Assembly (NCBI RefSeq): GCF_011193355.1
Contig: NZ_CP049780.1
Location: forward strand, 3,609,085 to 3,673,084
DNA: 64,000 nt
Reading direction: 5' to 3'
Source: Streptomyces sp. JB150
GTDB lineage: Bacteria; Actinomycetota; Actinomycetes; Streptomycetales; Streptomycetaceae
Shown: positions 49,848-57,870 of the stretch, one piece after another
Layout of the letters: every line of letters begins with the position of its first letter
Position numbering within the stretch: the stretch's first letter is position 1
Translations under genes and position numbers: made by a program
Notes under the pieces: generated by a model
Database searches by the model: none
What the model was told of the DNA's origin: nothing
The model's input: only the letters and a program-made list of their open reading frames with translations

Positions 49848-50745
49848 GCAGCCCGTCACCGCCCCCGCGGGCGACCAGACCCGCATCCACAACATCGGCT
49901 ACCGCAGCTACGACGGCCCCCGCCTCGGCCGCGCCTACGCCCGCCGTTCCCTGTATTCGCAGTCCCTGCGCGGCGCGTACGGCCTCGGCCGCTCGGCCAA
50001 GTCCAAGGTGCTGCCGATGCTGCTGTTCGTGGTGATGTGCCTGCCGGCGGGCATCCTGGTCGCCGTGGCCGTCGCCACCAAGGCCAGCGAACTCCCGCTC
50101 GACTACACCCGCTACGCGATCCTCCTCCAGGCCGTGATCAGCCTGTACGTCGCGTCGCAGGCCCCGCAGGCGGTCTCCCTGGACCTGCGCTTCAAGACGG
50201 TCCCGCTGTACTTCTCGCGGCCGATGGAGACCGCCGACTACGTCCGCGCCAAGTACGCGGCGCTGGCCTCGGCGATGTTCCTGCTGACCGCCACCCCGCT
50301 GATCGTGCTCTACGCCGGCGCGCTGCTCGCCAAGCTGGACTTCGCCGAACAGACCAAGGGATTCGCGCAGGGACTCGTCTCCGTGGCACTGCTCTCGCTG
50401 CTCTTCGCCGGGATCGGCCTGGTCATCGCCGCGGTCACGCCGCGCCGGGGCTTCGGCGTCGCGGCCGTGATCGCCGTGCTGACCATCTCCTACGGCGCGG
50501 TGTCCACCCTCCAGGCCATCGCCTTCGAACAGGAGACCACCGAGGCCATCGGCTGGATCGGCCTCTTCTCCCCGATCACCCTGATCGAGGGAGTCCAGTC
50601 CGCGTTCCTCGGCGCCACGTCGACGTTCCCCGGCAACACCAACCCCACCGACGCCCAGGGCGCCGTCTACGTCCTCGTCACCCTCGGCCTCATCGCCGGC
50701 TGCTACGGCCTGCTGATGCGCCGCTACCGGAAGGTCGGCCTGTGA
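49837..50745 (+). CDS. ABC-2 type transporter permease (first pair)
   Basis: A 302-residue membrane protein with a hydrophilic N-terminus (IHNIGYRSYDGPRLGRAYARRSLYSQSLRGAYGLGRSAKSK) and six hydrophobic segments. The region KTVPLYFSRPMETADYVRAKYAAL is typical of ABC-2 permeases. It overlaps both neighbours (11 bases with the ATPase before it, GTGA with the ATPase after it), so a single transcript is likely. Confidence 0.88.
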   Translation: MAVEQPVTAPAGDQTRIHNIGYRSYDGPRLGRAYARRSLYSQSLRGAYGLGRSAKSKVLPMLLFVVMCLPAGILVAVAVATKASELPLDYTRYAILLQAVISLYVASQAPQAVSLDLRFKTVPLYFSRPMETADYVRAKYAALASAMFLLTATPLIVLYAGALLAKLDFAEQTKGFAQGLVSVALLSLLFAGIGLVIAAVTPRRGFGVAAVIAVLTISYGAVSTLQAIAFEQETTEAIGWIGLFSPITLIEGVQSAFLGATSTFPGNTNPTDAQGAVYVLVTLGLIAGCYGLLMRRYRKVGL

Positions 50746-51653
50746 CCACGCTCAGCATCGACCACGTCTCCCGCTGGTTCGGCAACGTGGTCGCCGTCAA
50801 CGACATCACCATGACGATCGGCCCCGGCGTCACCGGCCTGCTCGGCCCCAACGGCGCCGGGAAGTCCACCCTGATCAACCTCATGGGCGGCTTCCTCGCC
50901 CCCTCCACCGGCACCGTCACCCTCGACGGACAGCCCGTGTGGCGCAACGAGCGGATCTACCGGCACATCGGCATCGTCCCCGAGCGGGAGGCGATGTACG
51001 ACTTCCTCACCGGCCGCGAGTTCGTCCTCGCCAACGCCGAACTGCACGGCCTGGGCGCCAAGGAGGCCCAGAAGGCGCTGGCCACGGTGGAGATGGAGTA
51101 CGCGCAGGACCGCAAGATCGCCACCTACTCCAAGGGCATGCGGCAGCGCGTGAAGATGGCGAGCGCCCTCGTCCACGACCCGTCGCTGCTCCTGCTCGAC
51201 GAGCCCTTCAACGGCATGGACCCGCGCCAGCGGATGCATCTGATGGACCTGCTGCGGCGGATGGGCGACGAGGGCCGCACGGTGCTGTTCTCCTCCCACA
51301 TCCTCGAAGAGGTCGAGCAGCTGGCCTGGCACATCGAGGTGGTGGTCGCGGGACGGCACGCGGCCAGCGGCGACTTCCGCAAGATCCGCCGGCTGATGAC
51401 CGACCGCCCGCACCGCTACCTGGTCCGCTCCAGCGACGACCGGGCCCTCGCCGCCGCGCTGATCGCCGACCCGTCGACCGCCGGCATCGAGGTGGACCTC
51501 GCCGAGGGCGCGCTGCGCATCCAGGCGGTCGACTTCGGCCGCTTCACCACCCTGCTGCCCAGGGTGGCCCGGGAGCACGGCATCCGCCTGCTGACGGTCT
51601 CGCCGTCCGACGAGTCCCTCGAGTCCGTCTTCTCGTATCTGGTCGCGGCGTAG
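50742..51653 (+). CDS. ABC transporter ATP-binding protein (second pair)
   Basis: A 303-residue ATPase: MTTLSIDHVSRWFGNVVAVNDITM, Walker A GLLGPNGAGKSTLINLMGG, signature YSKGMRQRVKMASAL and Walker B LLLLDEPFNGMDPRQR, then a C-terminal domain. It is a paralogue of the first ATPase in this operon but has diverged substantially (different Q-loop region VPEREAMYDFLTGREF). Begins at a GTG overlapping the first permease stop. Confidence 0.9.
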   Translation: MTTLSIDHVSRWFGNVVAVNDITMTIGPGVTGLLGPNGAGKSTLINLMGGFLAPSTGTVTLDGQPVWRNERIYRHIGIVPEREAMYDFLTGREFVLANAELHGLGAKEAQKALATVEMEYAQDRKIATYSKGMRQRVKMASALVHDPSLLLLDEPFNGMDPRQRMHLMDLLRRMGDEGRTVLFSSHILEEVEQLAWHIEVVVAGRHAASGDFRKIRRLMTDRPHRYLVRSSDDRALAAALIADPSTAGIEVDLAEGALRIQAVDFGRFTTLLPRVAREHGIRLLTVSPSDESLESVFSYLVAA

Positions 51654-51662
51654 GAGGCCGAA

Positions 51663-52382
51663 ATGTACGACCCCACCGTCGCCCGGCTCACCTACCGGGC
51701 CCTGCTCGGCCGCCGCCGGGCCCTCATCCTCGGCGCGCTGCCGCTGCTGCTGATCGTGATCGCCGTCGTGGTGCGCACCCTGTCCGGCGCGGACGACCAG
51801 ACGGCCGCGAACGTCCTCGGCGGCTTCGCGCTGGCCACCATGGTGCCGATCATCGGCGTCATCGCCGGCACCGGCGCGATCGGCCCGGAGATCGACGACG
51901 GCTCCGTGGTGTATCTGCTGTCCAAGCCGCTGAAGCGGCCCACGATCATCTACACCAAGCTGATCGTCGCCATCGCCGTGACCATGGTCTTCTCGGCGGT
52001 CCCGACCCTGGTGGCGGGCCTGATCCTCAACGGCAACGGCCAGCAGATCGCCGTCGCCTACACGGTCGCCGCGCTCGTCGCCTCCATCGCCTACGCAGCG
52101 CTGTTCCTGCTGCTCGGCACCGTCTCCCGGCACGCCGTGGTGTTCGGCCTGGTCTACGCGCTGGTCTGGGAGGCCCTGTTCGGCTCCCTGGTTCCGGGCG
52201 CCCGCACGCTGAGCGTCCAGCAGTGGTCGCTGGCCGTCGCCCAGAAGGTCTCCGGCGGCGACCTCATCACCTCCGACGTGAGCCTGACCACGGCGGCGGT
52301 CCTGCTGGCCGCGGTGACCGTCCTCGCCACCTGGTACGCCGGCCGGAAGCTGCGCACGCTGACGCTGGCCGGAGAGGAGTAG
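51663..52382 (+). CDS. ABC-2 type transporter permease (second pair)
   Basis: A 239-residue permease with six hydrophobic segments: an N-terminal YRALLGRRRALILGALPLLLIVIAVVV helix and the ABC-2 loop GPEIDDGSVVYLLSKPLKRPTIIYTKLIVAIAV. It starts nine bases after the second ATPase stop. With the other three genes it forms two complete half-exporter pairs; whether they act as one transporter or two is unknown. Confidence 0.88.
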   Translation: MYDPTVARLTYRALLGRRRALILGALPLLLIVIAVVVRTLSGADDQTAANVLGGFALATMVPIIGVIAGTGAIGPEIDDGSVVYLLSKPLKRPTIIYTKLIVAIAVTMVFSAVPTLVAGLILNGNGQQIAVAYTVAALVASIAYAALFLLLGTVSRHAVVFGLVYALVWEALFGSLVPGARTLSVQQWSLAVAQKVSGGDLITSDVSLTTAAVLLAAVTVLATWYAGRKLRTLTLAGEE

Positions 52383-52528
52383 ACGCACCCGGACGCTCCC
52401 CGGACGCTCCTGGTGCGGGCAGACCGCCAGGGAATCGAACGTACGGACGCATTAATCGATGGCGCCGGACTCCTCCGCCCCGGCACAGTGGTGGACGTCC
52501 CACCACGAGCCGGGAGAGGAGTTCGGCA

Positions 52529-52609
52529 ATGCCCCTGCACGGCAGTACACCGGACTTCCGACAGGGCAGCCGGCCCGCGGCCTCCGGAGCAGCCGTTACC
52601 GCTCCGTAG
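52529..52609 (+). CDS. Possible 26-residue peptide
   Basis: ATG at 52529 with GAGGAG at 52516-52521 (7-nt spacing) opens a 26-codon frame (MPLHGSTPDFRQGSRPAASG...). It lies between the ABC operon and tRNA-Ser(GCU). The ribosome site is good; nothing else supports it. Confidence 0.35.
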   Translation: MPLHGSTPDFRQGSRPAASGAAVTAP

Positions 52610-52687
52610 GGCCCGCGGAACACGGGGAGCTGCCCGGGGCGGCCGCTTCGAGCACGCGAGCGCCGAGCCCGCGTGGGCCGCCCACCC

Positions 52688-52774
<87 letters not shown>

Positions 52775-52787
52775 AGATCACAGGCAG

Positions 52788-52859
52788 ATGTACATGCAGG
52801 ACCAAGCGCAGATGCAGCAGCACAGCAGCAGCCCGCGGAAACAGAAGCAGCAGCGCTGA
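52788..52859 (+). CDS. Possible 23-residue Gln-rich peptide after the tRNA
   Basis: An ATG at 52788 opens a 23-codon frame of unusual composition (MYMQDQAQMQQHSSSPRKQKQ), with nine Gln residues. Ribosome site is weak (CAGGCAG). It ends 12 bases before the convergent HAD stop. Confidence 0.3.
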   Translation: MYMQDQAQMQQHSSSPRKQKQQR

Positions 52860-52870
52860 GCCCCCGGGCC

Positions 52871-53680
52871 TCAGCCCAGCAACCGCTCCAGCACGACCGC
52901 GATGCCGTCCTCCTCGTTGGAGGACGTCACCTCGTCGGCGACCGCCTTCAGCTCCTCGTGCGCGTTGAGCATGGCCACACCGTGGGCCGCCCAGCCGAAC
53001 ATCGGGATGTCGTTGGGCATGTCGCCGAAGGCGATCGTGTCGGCCGCCTTCACGCCGAGCCGCCGCGCCGCCAGGGACAGGCCCGTGGCCTTGGACAGGC
53101 CGAGCGGCAGCAGCTCCACGATGCCCTCGCCCGCCACGACCACGGTGACGAAGCCGCCGGCCGCGCGCGTGGCGATCTCCGCCAGCTCGTCGTCCCCGAG
53201 GTCCGGGTGCTGGATGTAGAGCTTGTTCAGCGGGGCGGTCCACAGGTCGGCCGCGTCCGAGAAGGGCGTGGCGGGCAGGGTGCCCTGCACTTCGTAGCCC
53301 GGCCCGACCAGGACATCGCCGTCCAGGCCGTCCCGGCTCGCCGCGAGGTACAGCGGGCCGACCTCCGCCTCGATCTTGGCCAGCGCCACCCCGGCCAGCT
53401 GCCGGTCCAGCGTCACCGAGGTCAGCAGCCGGTGCTCCCCGGCGTGGTAGACCTGCGCGCCCTGGCCGCACACGGCGAGGCCGTCGTAGCCCAGGTCGTC
53501 GAGGATGTGCCGGGTCCACGGGACCGCGCGCCCGGTGACGACGATGTGCGCGGCGCCCGCCGCGGAGGCCGCGGCGAGCGCGTCACGGGTGCGCCGCGAG
53601 ACCGACTCGTCGGAGCGCAGCAGCGTCCCGTCGAGGTCGGTGGCGATCAGCCGGTACGGGAACCCGGTGGCGTCACTCAC
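52871..53680 (-). CDS. HAD family phosphatase (Cof type)
   Basis: A 269-residue Cof-type HAD hydrolase: motif [16 protein letters not shown], motif II IVVTGR, motif III Lys in [15 protein letters not shown] and motif [24 protein letters not shown]. The C2-type cap lies between. Such enzymes dephosphorylate sugar phosphates or cofactors; the substrate is unknown. Its GTG start overlaps the serS stop as GTGA, so it is translated with serS. Confidence 0.9.
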   Translation of the reverse strand: MSDATGFPYRLIATDLDGTLLRSDESVSRRTRDALAAASAAGAAHIVVTGRAVPWTRHILDDLGYDGLAVCGQGAQVYHAGEHRLLTSVTLDRQLAGVALAKIEAEVGPLYLAASRDGLDGDVLVGPGYEVQGTLPATPFSDAADLWTAPLNKLYIQHPDLGDDELAEIATRAAGGFVTVVVAGEGIVELLPLGLSKATGLSLAARRLGVKAADTIAFGDMPNDIPMFGWAAHGVAMLNAHEELKAVADEVTSSNEEDGIAVVLERLLG

Positions 53681-54954
53681 TTGGCGACCGGCTCCAGGAC
53701 CTCACGGCCGCCCAGGTAGGGACGCAGCACCTCGGGCACGCGCACCGAGCCGTCGGCCTGCTGGTGGTTCTCCAGGATCGCCACGATGGTGCGCGGTACG
53801 GCGCACAGGGTGCCGTTGAGCGTGGCCAGCGGGCGGACCTGCTTGCCCTCGCGGACCCGGATCGACAGCCGGCGGGACTGGAACTCGGTGCAGTCCGAGG
53901 TCGAGGTCAGCTCGCGGTACTTGCCCTGGGTCGGGATCCACGCCTCGCAGTCGAACTTGCGGGCGGCCGAGGAGCCGAGGTCGCCGGAGGCGACGTCGAT
54001 CACCCGGAACGGCAGCTCCAGCGAGGTCAGCCACTGCTTCTCCCACTCCAGCAGCCGCTGGTGCTCCGCCTGGGAGTCCTCGGGAGCCACGTACGAGAAC
54101 ATCTCGACCTTGTCGAACTGGTGCACGCGGAAGATGCCGCGGGTGTCCTTGCCGTGCGAGCCGGCCTCGCGGCGGAAGCAGGGCGAGAAGCCCGCGTAGC
54201 GCAGCGGCAGGCGGTCCGCGTCGATGATCTCGTCCATGTGGTACGCGGCGAGCGCCACCTCGGAGGTGCCGACCAGGTACAGGTCGTCGTTCGGGAGGTG
54301 GTACACGTCCTGCGCGGCCTGGCCGAGGAAGCCGGTGCCGGCCATCGACTGCGGGCGCACCAGCGCGGGCGTCAGCATCGGCGTGAAGCCCGCCGCCGTG
54401 GCCTGCGCCATCGCGGCGTTGACCAGCGCCAGCTCCAGCAGGGCGCCGACGCCGGTGAGGAAGTAGAAGCGGGAGCCGGACACCTTCGCGCCGCGCTCCA
54501 CGTCGATGGCGCCGAGCCGCTGGCCCAGCTCCAGGTGGTCCTTGGGCTCGAAGCCCTCGGCGGCGAAGTCGCGGATCGTGCCGTGCGTCTCCAGCGTGAC
54601 GAAGTCCTCCTCGCCGCCGACGGGCACGTCGGGGTGGACGAGGTTGCCGAGCTTGAGCAGCAGCTCCTGGGTCTCGGCGTCGGCCGCGTCGCGCTCGGCG
54701 TCGGCGGCCTTGACGTCGGCCTTCAGCTGTTCGGCACGCTTGAGCAGCTCGGCCTTCTCGTCGCCGGAGGCCTTGGGGATCAGCTTGCCGAGCGACTTCT
54801 GCTCGGAGCGCAGCTCGTCGAAGCGGACGCCGGACGACCTGCGCCGCTCGTCGGCAGACAGGAGAGCGTCGACGAGCGCGACGTCCTCTCCACGGGCACG
54901 CTGGGAGGCGCGCACACGGTCGGGGTCCTCACGGAGCAGGCGAAGGTCAATCAC
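53677..54954 (-). CDS. serS: Seryl-tRNA synthetase
   Basis: A 425-residue class II synthetase that charges tRNA-Ser. The N-terminal coiled-coil arm spans about 30-100 ([54 protein letters not shown]). Class II motif 2 is [31 protein letters not shown]; motif 3 lies near [35 protein letters not shown]. The ATG at 54954 starts [15 protein letters not shown] as in other SerRS. It has two cognate tRNA-Ser genes in this window, one about 1 kb away. Confidence 0.97.
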   Translation of the reverse strand: MIDLRLLREDPDRVRASQRARGEDVALVDALLSADERRRSSGVRFDELRSEQKSLGKLIPKASGDEKAELLKRAEQLKADVKAADAERDAADAETQELLLKLGNLVHPDVPVGGEEDFVTLETHGTIRDFAAEGFEPKDHLELGQRLGAIDVERGAKVSGSRFYFLTGVGALLELALVNAAMAQATAAGFTPMLTPALVRPQSMAGTGFLGQAAQDVYHLPNDDLYLVGTSEVALAAYHMDEIIDADRLPLRYAGFSPCFRREAGSHGKDTRGIFRVHQFDKVEMFSYVAPEDSQAEHQRLLEWEKQWLTSLELPFRVIDVASGDLGSSAARKFDCEAWIPTQGKYRELTSTSDCTEFQSRRLSIRVREGKQVRPLATLNGTLCAVPRTIVAILENHQQADGSVRVPEVLRPYLGGREVLEPVAK

Positions 54955-55494
54955 GCGCTCCAGGCTACCGGTGCGGGGTGACGGCTCACGAACCCCTATT
55001 CCGCGTCGCGGCTTACGTTCCGTTATGGGTTAATTGCCCGGTGTGGTGGGTGACGTCAATAAAAGGATCTCGCTCGCCGGAACGGGGCATGGCGCACGAG
55101 CCCTTGTTGACCGGATTTCCTTGTGGAGAACGGGACTTGAGGGCGCCCTGACCGCGGAAATCCACAGCCCGGAAAAGTTATCCACAGGCTGTGCGAAAGT
55201 TCTGTGGACATCGGAATTGATCATTCCGAATCGGGCGATCGGAGCGAAGAATTCGTGATCCACCCCTGCTCCCGCCCCACTTTCGAGTGGAAATGGGTCG
55301 CCCCAAAGGATTGATCGAAGGAAACGGGTGGACGAAGGGTGACCTGTGCACCTGTGGACGCCCTTGCCGCCTGTAGGGCGATTTGTCGACTGAGTGGCGC
55401 TTCGTTGTCGACTTGTCCCCAGGTCGAGAAGCGGACCTGTGGATAACTTCTGTGGATAACCACGATCAGCAGGTAGGACTGTCCGGAAACGGCC
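54955..55494. other. 540-base gene-free region between serS and pheA
   Basis: Noncoding and less G+C-rich than its flanks. It holds a cluster of DnaA-box-like sequences (listed separately) and two direct copies of TTGTCGACT (55383-55391 and 55405-55413, 22 bases apart). No RNA gene or frame with a ribosome site was recognised. Confidence 0.7.
55122..55459. promoter_or_regulatory. Cluster of DnaA boxes
   Basis: Three perfect TTATCCACA boxes: plus strand at 55178-55186, minus strand at 55438-55446 and 55451-55459. One-mismatch relatives lie at 55122-55130 (TTCTCCACA, minus), 55203-55211 (ATGTCCACA, minus) and 55413-55421 (TTGTCCCCA, plus). The neighbouring genes are not dnaA/dnaN, so this is a DnaA-titrating or regulatory cluster rather than oriC. 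From memory, a DnaA-box cluster named D78 lies in this part of the S. coelicolor chromosome. Confidence 0.7.
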
Positions 55495-56427
55495 CTAGAA
55501 GCGGCCGTCCTGGCAGCGCGCCACCCAGTCCGCCGCCGCCGTGAACTCCTGGTCCGAGGTGCCCTGCCGCGGCGGCAGCACCTCACCCGGCCGGGCGTCG
55601 GCCCGCGGGTACGACCCGAGGAAGCGCACCTGGAGACAGATCCGCTTCAGCCCCATCAGCGCCTCCGCGACCCGGCGGTCCGAGATATGGCCCTCGGCGT
55701 CGATGCAGAAGCAGTAGTTGCCGATGCCCGCGCCCGTCGGACGGGACTGGAGCAGCATCAGGTTGATGCCCCGGGAGGCGAACTCGCCCAGCAGATCGCG
55801 CAGCGCACCCGGATGGTCGTCGCGCTGCCACAGCACCACGGACGTCTTGTCCGCACCGGTCGGCGCCGCGGGCCGGGCCGGACGGCCCACCAGCACGAAC
55901 CGCGTCTGGGCGTTCTCCGCGTCGTGGATCCCGGTCTCCAGCGGCTCCAGGCCGTACCGGGCCGCCGCGAACTCCCCCGCGAAGGCGGCGTCGTAGCGCC
56001 CCTCCTGCACCAGCCGGGCGGCGTCCGCGTTCGAGGCGGCCGACTCCCAGGTGGCGTCCGGCAGATTCCGCCTCAGCCAGTTGCGCACCTGCGGCTGGGC
56101 GGCCGGGTGGGCGGAGACCGTCTTGATGTCCGACAGCCGGGTGCCCGGCCGCACCAGCAGCGCGAAGGTGATCGACAGCAGCACCTCGCGGTAGATCATC
56201 AACGGGTCGCCCGCGACGAGTTCGTCGAGCGTGGTGGTGATACCGCCCTCGACGGAGTTCTCGATCGGCACGAACGCCGCCTCGGCCTCGCCGGTCCGCA
56301 CCGCGTCCAGCGCGGACTGCACCGACACATAGGGGATCAGCTCCCGGGTCGCCGCCTCCGGAAGCGTGCGCAGGGCGACTTCGGTGAAGGTGCCTTCAGG
56401 GCCGAGATACGCATAGCTCGCTGGCAT
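55495..56427 (-). CDS. pheA: Prephenate dehydratase
   Basis: A 310-residue enzyme converting prephenate to phenylpyruvate for phenylalanine. The catalytic domain (about 1-185) has YLGPEGTFTEVAL, AAFVPIENSVEGGITTTLDEL and the Thr-containing NAQTRFVLVGR motif. An ACT regulatory domain (about 200-280) carries DDHPGALRDLLGEFASRGINLMLLQSRPTGAGIGNYCFCIDAEGH, with the GALRDLL and ESRP-like (LQSRP) phenylalanine-binding motifs. No chorismate mutase domain is present. It is transcribed towards the DnaA-box region. Confidence 0.96.
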   Translation of the reverse strand: MPASYAYLGPEGTFTEVALRTLPEAATRELIPYVSVQSALDAVRTGEAEAAFVPIENSVEGGITTTLDELVAGDPLMIYREVLLSITFALLVRPGTRLSDIKTVSAHPAAQPQVRNWLRRNLPDATWESAASNADAARLVQEGRYDAAFAGEFAAARYGLEPLETGIHDAENAQTRFVLVGRPARPAAPTGADKTSVVLWQRDDHPGALRDLLGEFASRGINLMLLQSRPTGAGIGNYCFCIDAEGHISDRRVAEALMGLKRICLQVRFLGSYPRADARPGEVLPPRQGTSDQEFTAAADWVARCQDGRF

Positions 56428-56523
56428 GACCTCACCCTAATGGGCCCGTCGTACGCCGGCTGGTACGTCTCACCGAAGCCCCACCGGGGAGTGACACCGC
56501 GGCCCCGCCACCGGCCGAAGCCA

Positions 56524-56557
56524 CCGCCCGGCCCGATCCGCCGCCCGGCCCGATCCG
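56524..56557. repeat. 17-bp exact tandem duplication downstream of dtpA
   Basis: CCGCCCGGCCCGATCCG occurs at 56524-56540 and again at 56541-56557, eight bases past the dtpA stop in the 137-base spacer before pheA. Confidence 0.9.
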
Positions 56558-56564
56558 CAGCCGC

Positions 56565-57860
56565 TCACCCCTCCAGCAGCCGCTGCCCCACGTACTCGCC
56601 CTCCGCCGCCCCGCCCGGCACCGCGAACAGCCCGCTCGCCTCGTGCCGGATGAACCGCGACAGCGCGTCTCCGCGGTCCAGCTTGCGCTGCACCGGCACG
56701 AAACCGCGCAGCGGATCCGCCTGCCAGCAGATGAACAGCAGCCCCGCGTCCGGCACCCCGTCGGCGTCGATGCCGTCGTGGAAGGAGAAGGGCCGCCGCA
56801 GCATCGCCGCGCCGCCGTTCTGGTCGGGCCGGGTGATCCGGGCGTGCGCGTCGACCGGCACGACGAGATTGCCCTCGGCGTCGGTCTTCTCCAGGTCCAT
56901 CTCGGTGGTCTCGTCACCCCCGGACAGCGGCGCCCCGTCGGACTTGCGGCGCCCGATGACGGCCTCCTGCGCCGGCAGCGACAGCCTCTCCCAGTCGTCG
57001 AGGAGCATCCGGATCCGGCGTACGACGGCGTAGGAGCCGTTCGCCATCCAGTCGGGCTCCCCGCTCTCCGGCACGAAGATCCGCCGGTCGAAGTCGGGCT
57101 CGTCCGGCTTCGGATTGCGGGTGCCGTCGACCTGCCCCATCAGGTTGCGGGCCGTCATGGGGTGGGCGGTGGCGCCCGGCGAGCGGTTGAAGCCGTTCAT
57201 CTGCCAGCGCACCCGCGCCGCGGCGCCCGCGTCCTTTTGGATCGCGCGCAGCGCGTGGAAGGCGACCAGGGCGTCGTTGGCCCCGATCTGCACCCACAGA
57301 TCACCGTTGCTGCGCCCCTTGTCCAGCTGGTCGGAGGAGAAGTCGGGCAGCGGGTCGAGGGCGACCGGGCGCCGCTTCTCCAGGCCCGTACGGCCGAAGA
57401 AGCTGTGACCGAAGCCGAACGTGACCGTCAGCGAGGACGGTCCGGCGTCCCGGGCGACGCCGGTGTCGTCCTGGCCGGCCGGTTCGCCCGCCATCAGCCG
57501 CCGGGCCGTCTCCGACCAGCGGCGCAGCAGCGCGGCGGCCTCCTTGCGGCCCGCGCCGGGGGCGAGGTCGAAGGCGACCAGATGGCCGCGGGACTGCATC
57601 GGGGTGGTGATGCCGGGCTGATGTTTCCCGTGAAACATCACCTGCTCGGCGCCCAGCGCGGTGAGCGGGATCGCCGGGGAGGGTGCCGCGGCGTGGCCCA
57701 CGGCACCGCCCGCGGCGCCGAGCACCAGCCCGGTCGCCCCGGCGGTGCCGAGCAGCCGGCGGCGTGAGATGCCCCCGCCGGGGCCCGACGCGGCTCCCGC
57801 GAGGGGCGCGCCGGGCCTGCGGGCCTGCGGGGCGGACGGGTCAGCCGTGTGGTCAGCCAT
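56565..57860 (-). CDS. dtpA: Tat-exported DyP-type peroxidase (DtpA)
   Basis: A 431-residue dye-decolourising peroxidase. The twin-arginine signal is SRRRLLGTAGATGLVLGAAGG (about 32-52). The GXXDG motif is present as GQVDGTRNPKPD, and DAHARI carries the likely proximal haem histidine. In S. lividans, DtpA is a Tat substrate needed for maturation of the copper oxidase GlxA. It is the last gene of a five-gene copper operon with DUF1775, Sco, ECuC and CopCD proteins; 10 bases separate it from the CopCD gene. The EfeB-type name (deferrochelatase) is an alternative, but no EfeO/EfeU lies nearby. Confidence 0.93.
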   Translation of the reverse strand: MADHTADPSAPQARRPGAPLAGAASGPGGGISRRRLLGTAGATGLVLGAAGGAVGHAAAPSPAIPLTALGAEQVMFHGKHQPGITTPMQSRGHLVAFDLAPGAGRKEAAALLRRWSETARRLMAGEPAGQDDTGVARDAGPSSLTVTFGFGHSFFGRTGLEKRRPVALDPLPDFSSDQLDKGRSNGDLWVQIGANDALVAFHALRAIQKDAGAAARVRWQMNGFNRSPGATAHPMTARNLMGQVDGTRNPKPDEPDFDRRIFVPESGEPDWMANGSYAVVRRIRMLLDDWERLSLPAQEAVIGRRKSDGAPLSGGDETTEMDLEKTDAEGNLVVPVDAHARITRPDQNGGAAMLRRPFSFHDGIDADGVPDAGLLFICWQADPLRGFVPVQRKLDRGDALSRFIRHEASGLFAVPGGAAEGEYVGQRLLEG

Positions 57861-57870
57861 GGTGTGCGGT

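Noticed and set aside
55122..55459. Chromosomal origin oriC
   Set aside because: Too few boxes and not between dnaA and dnaN; serS and pheA flank it.
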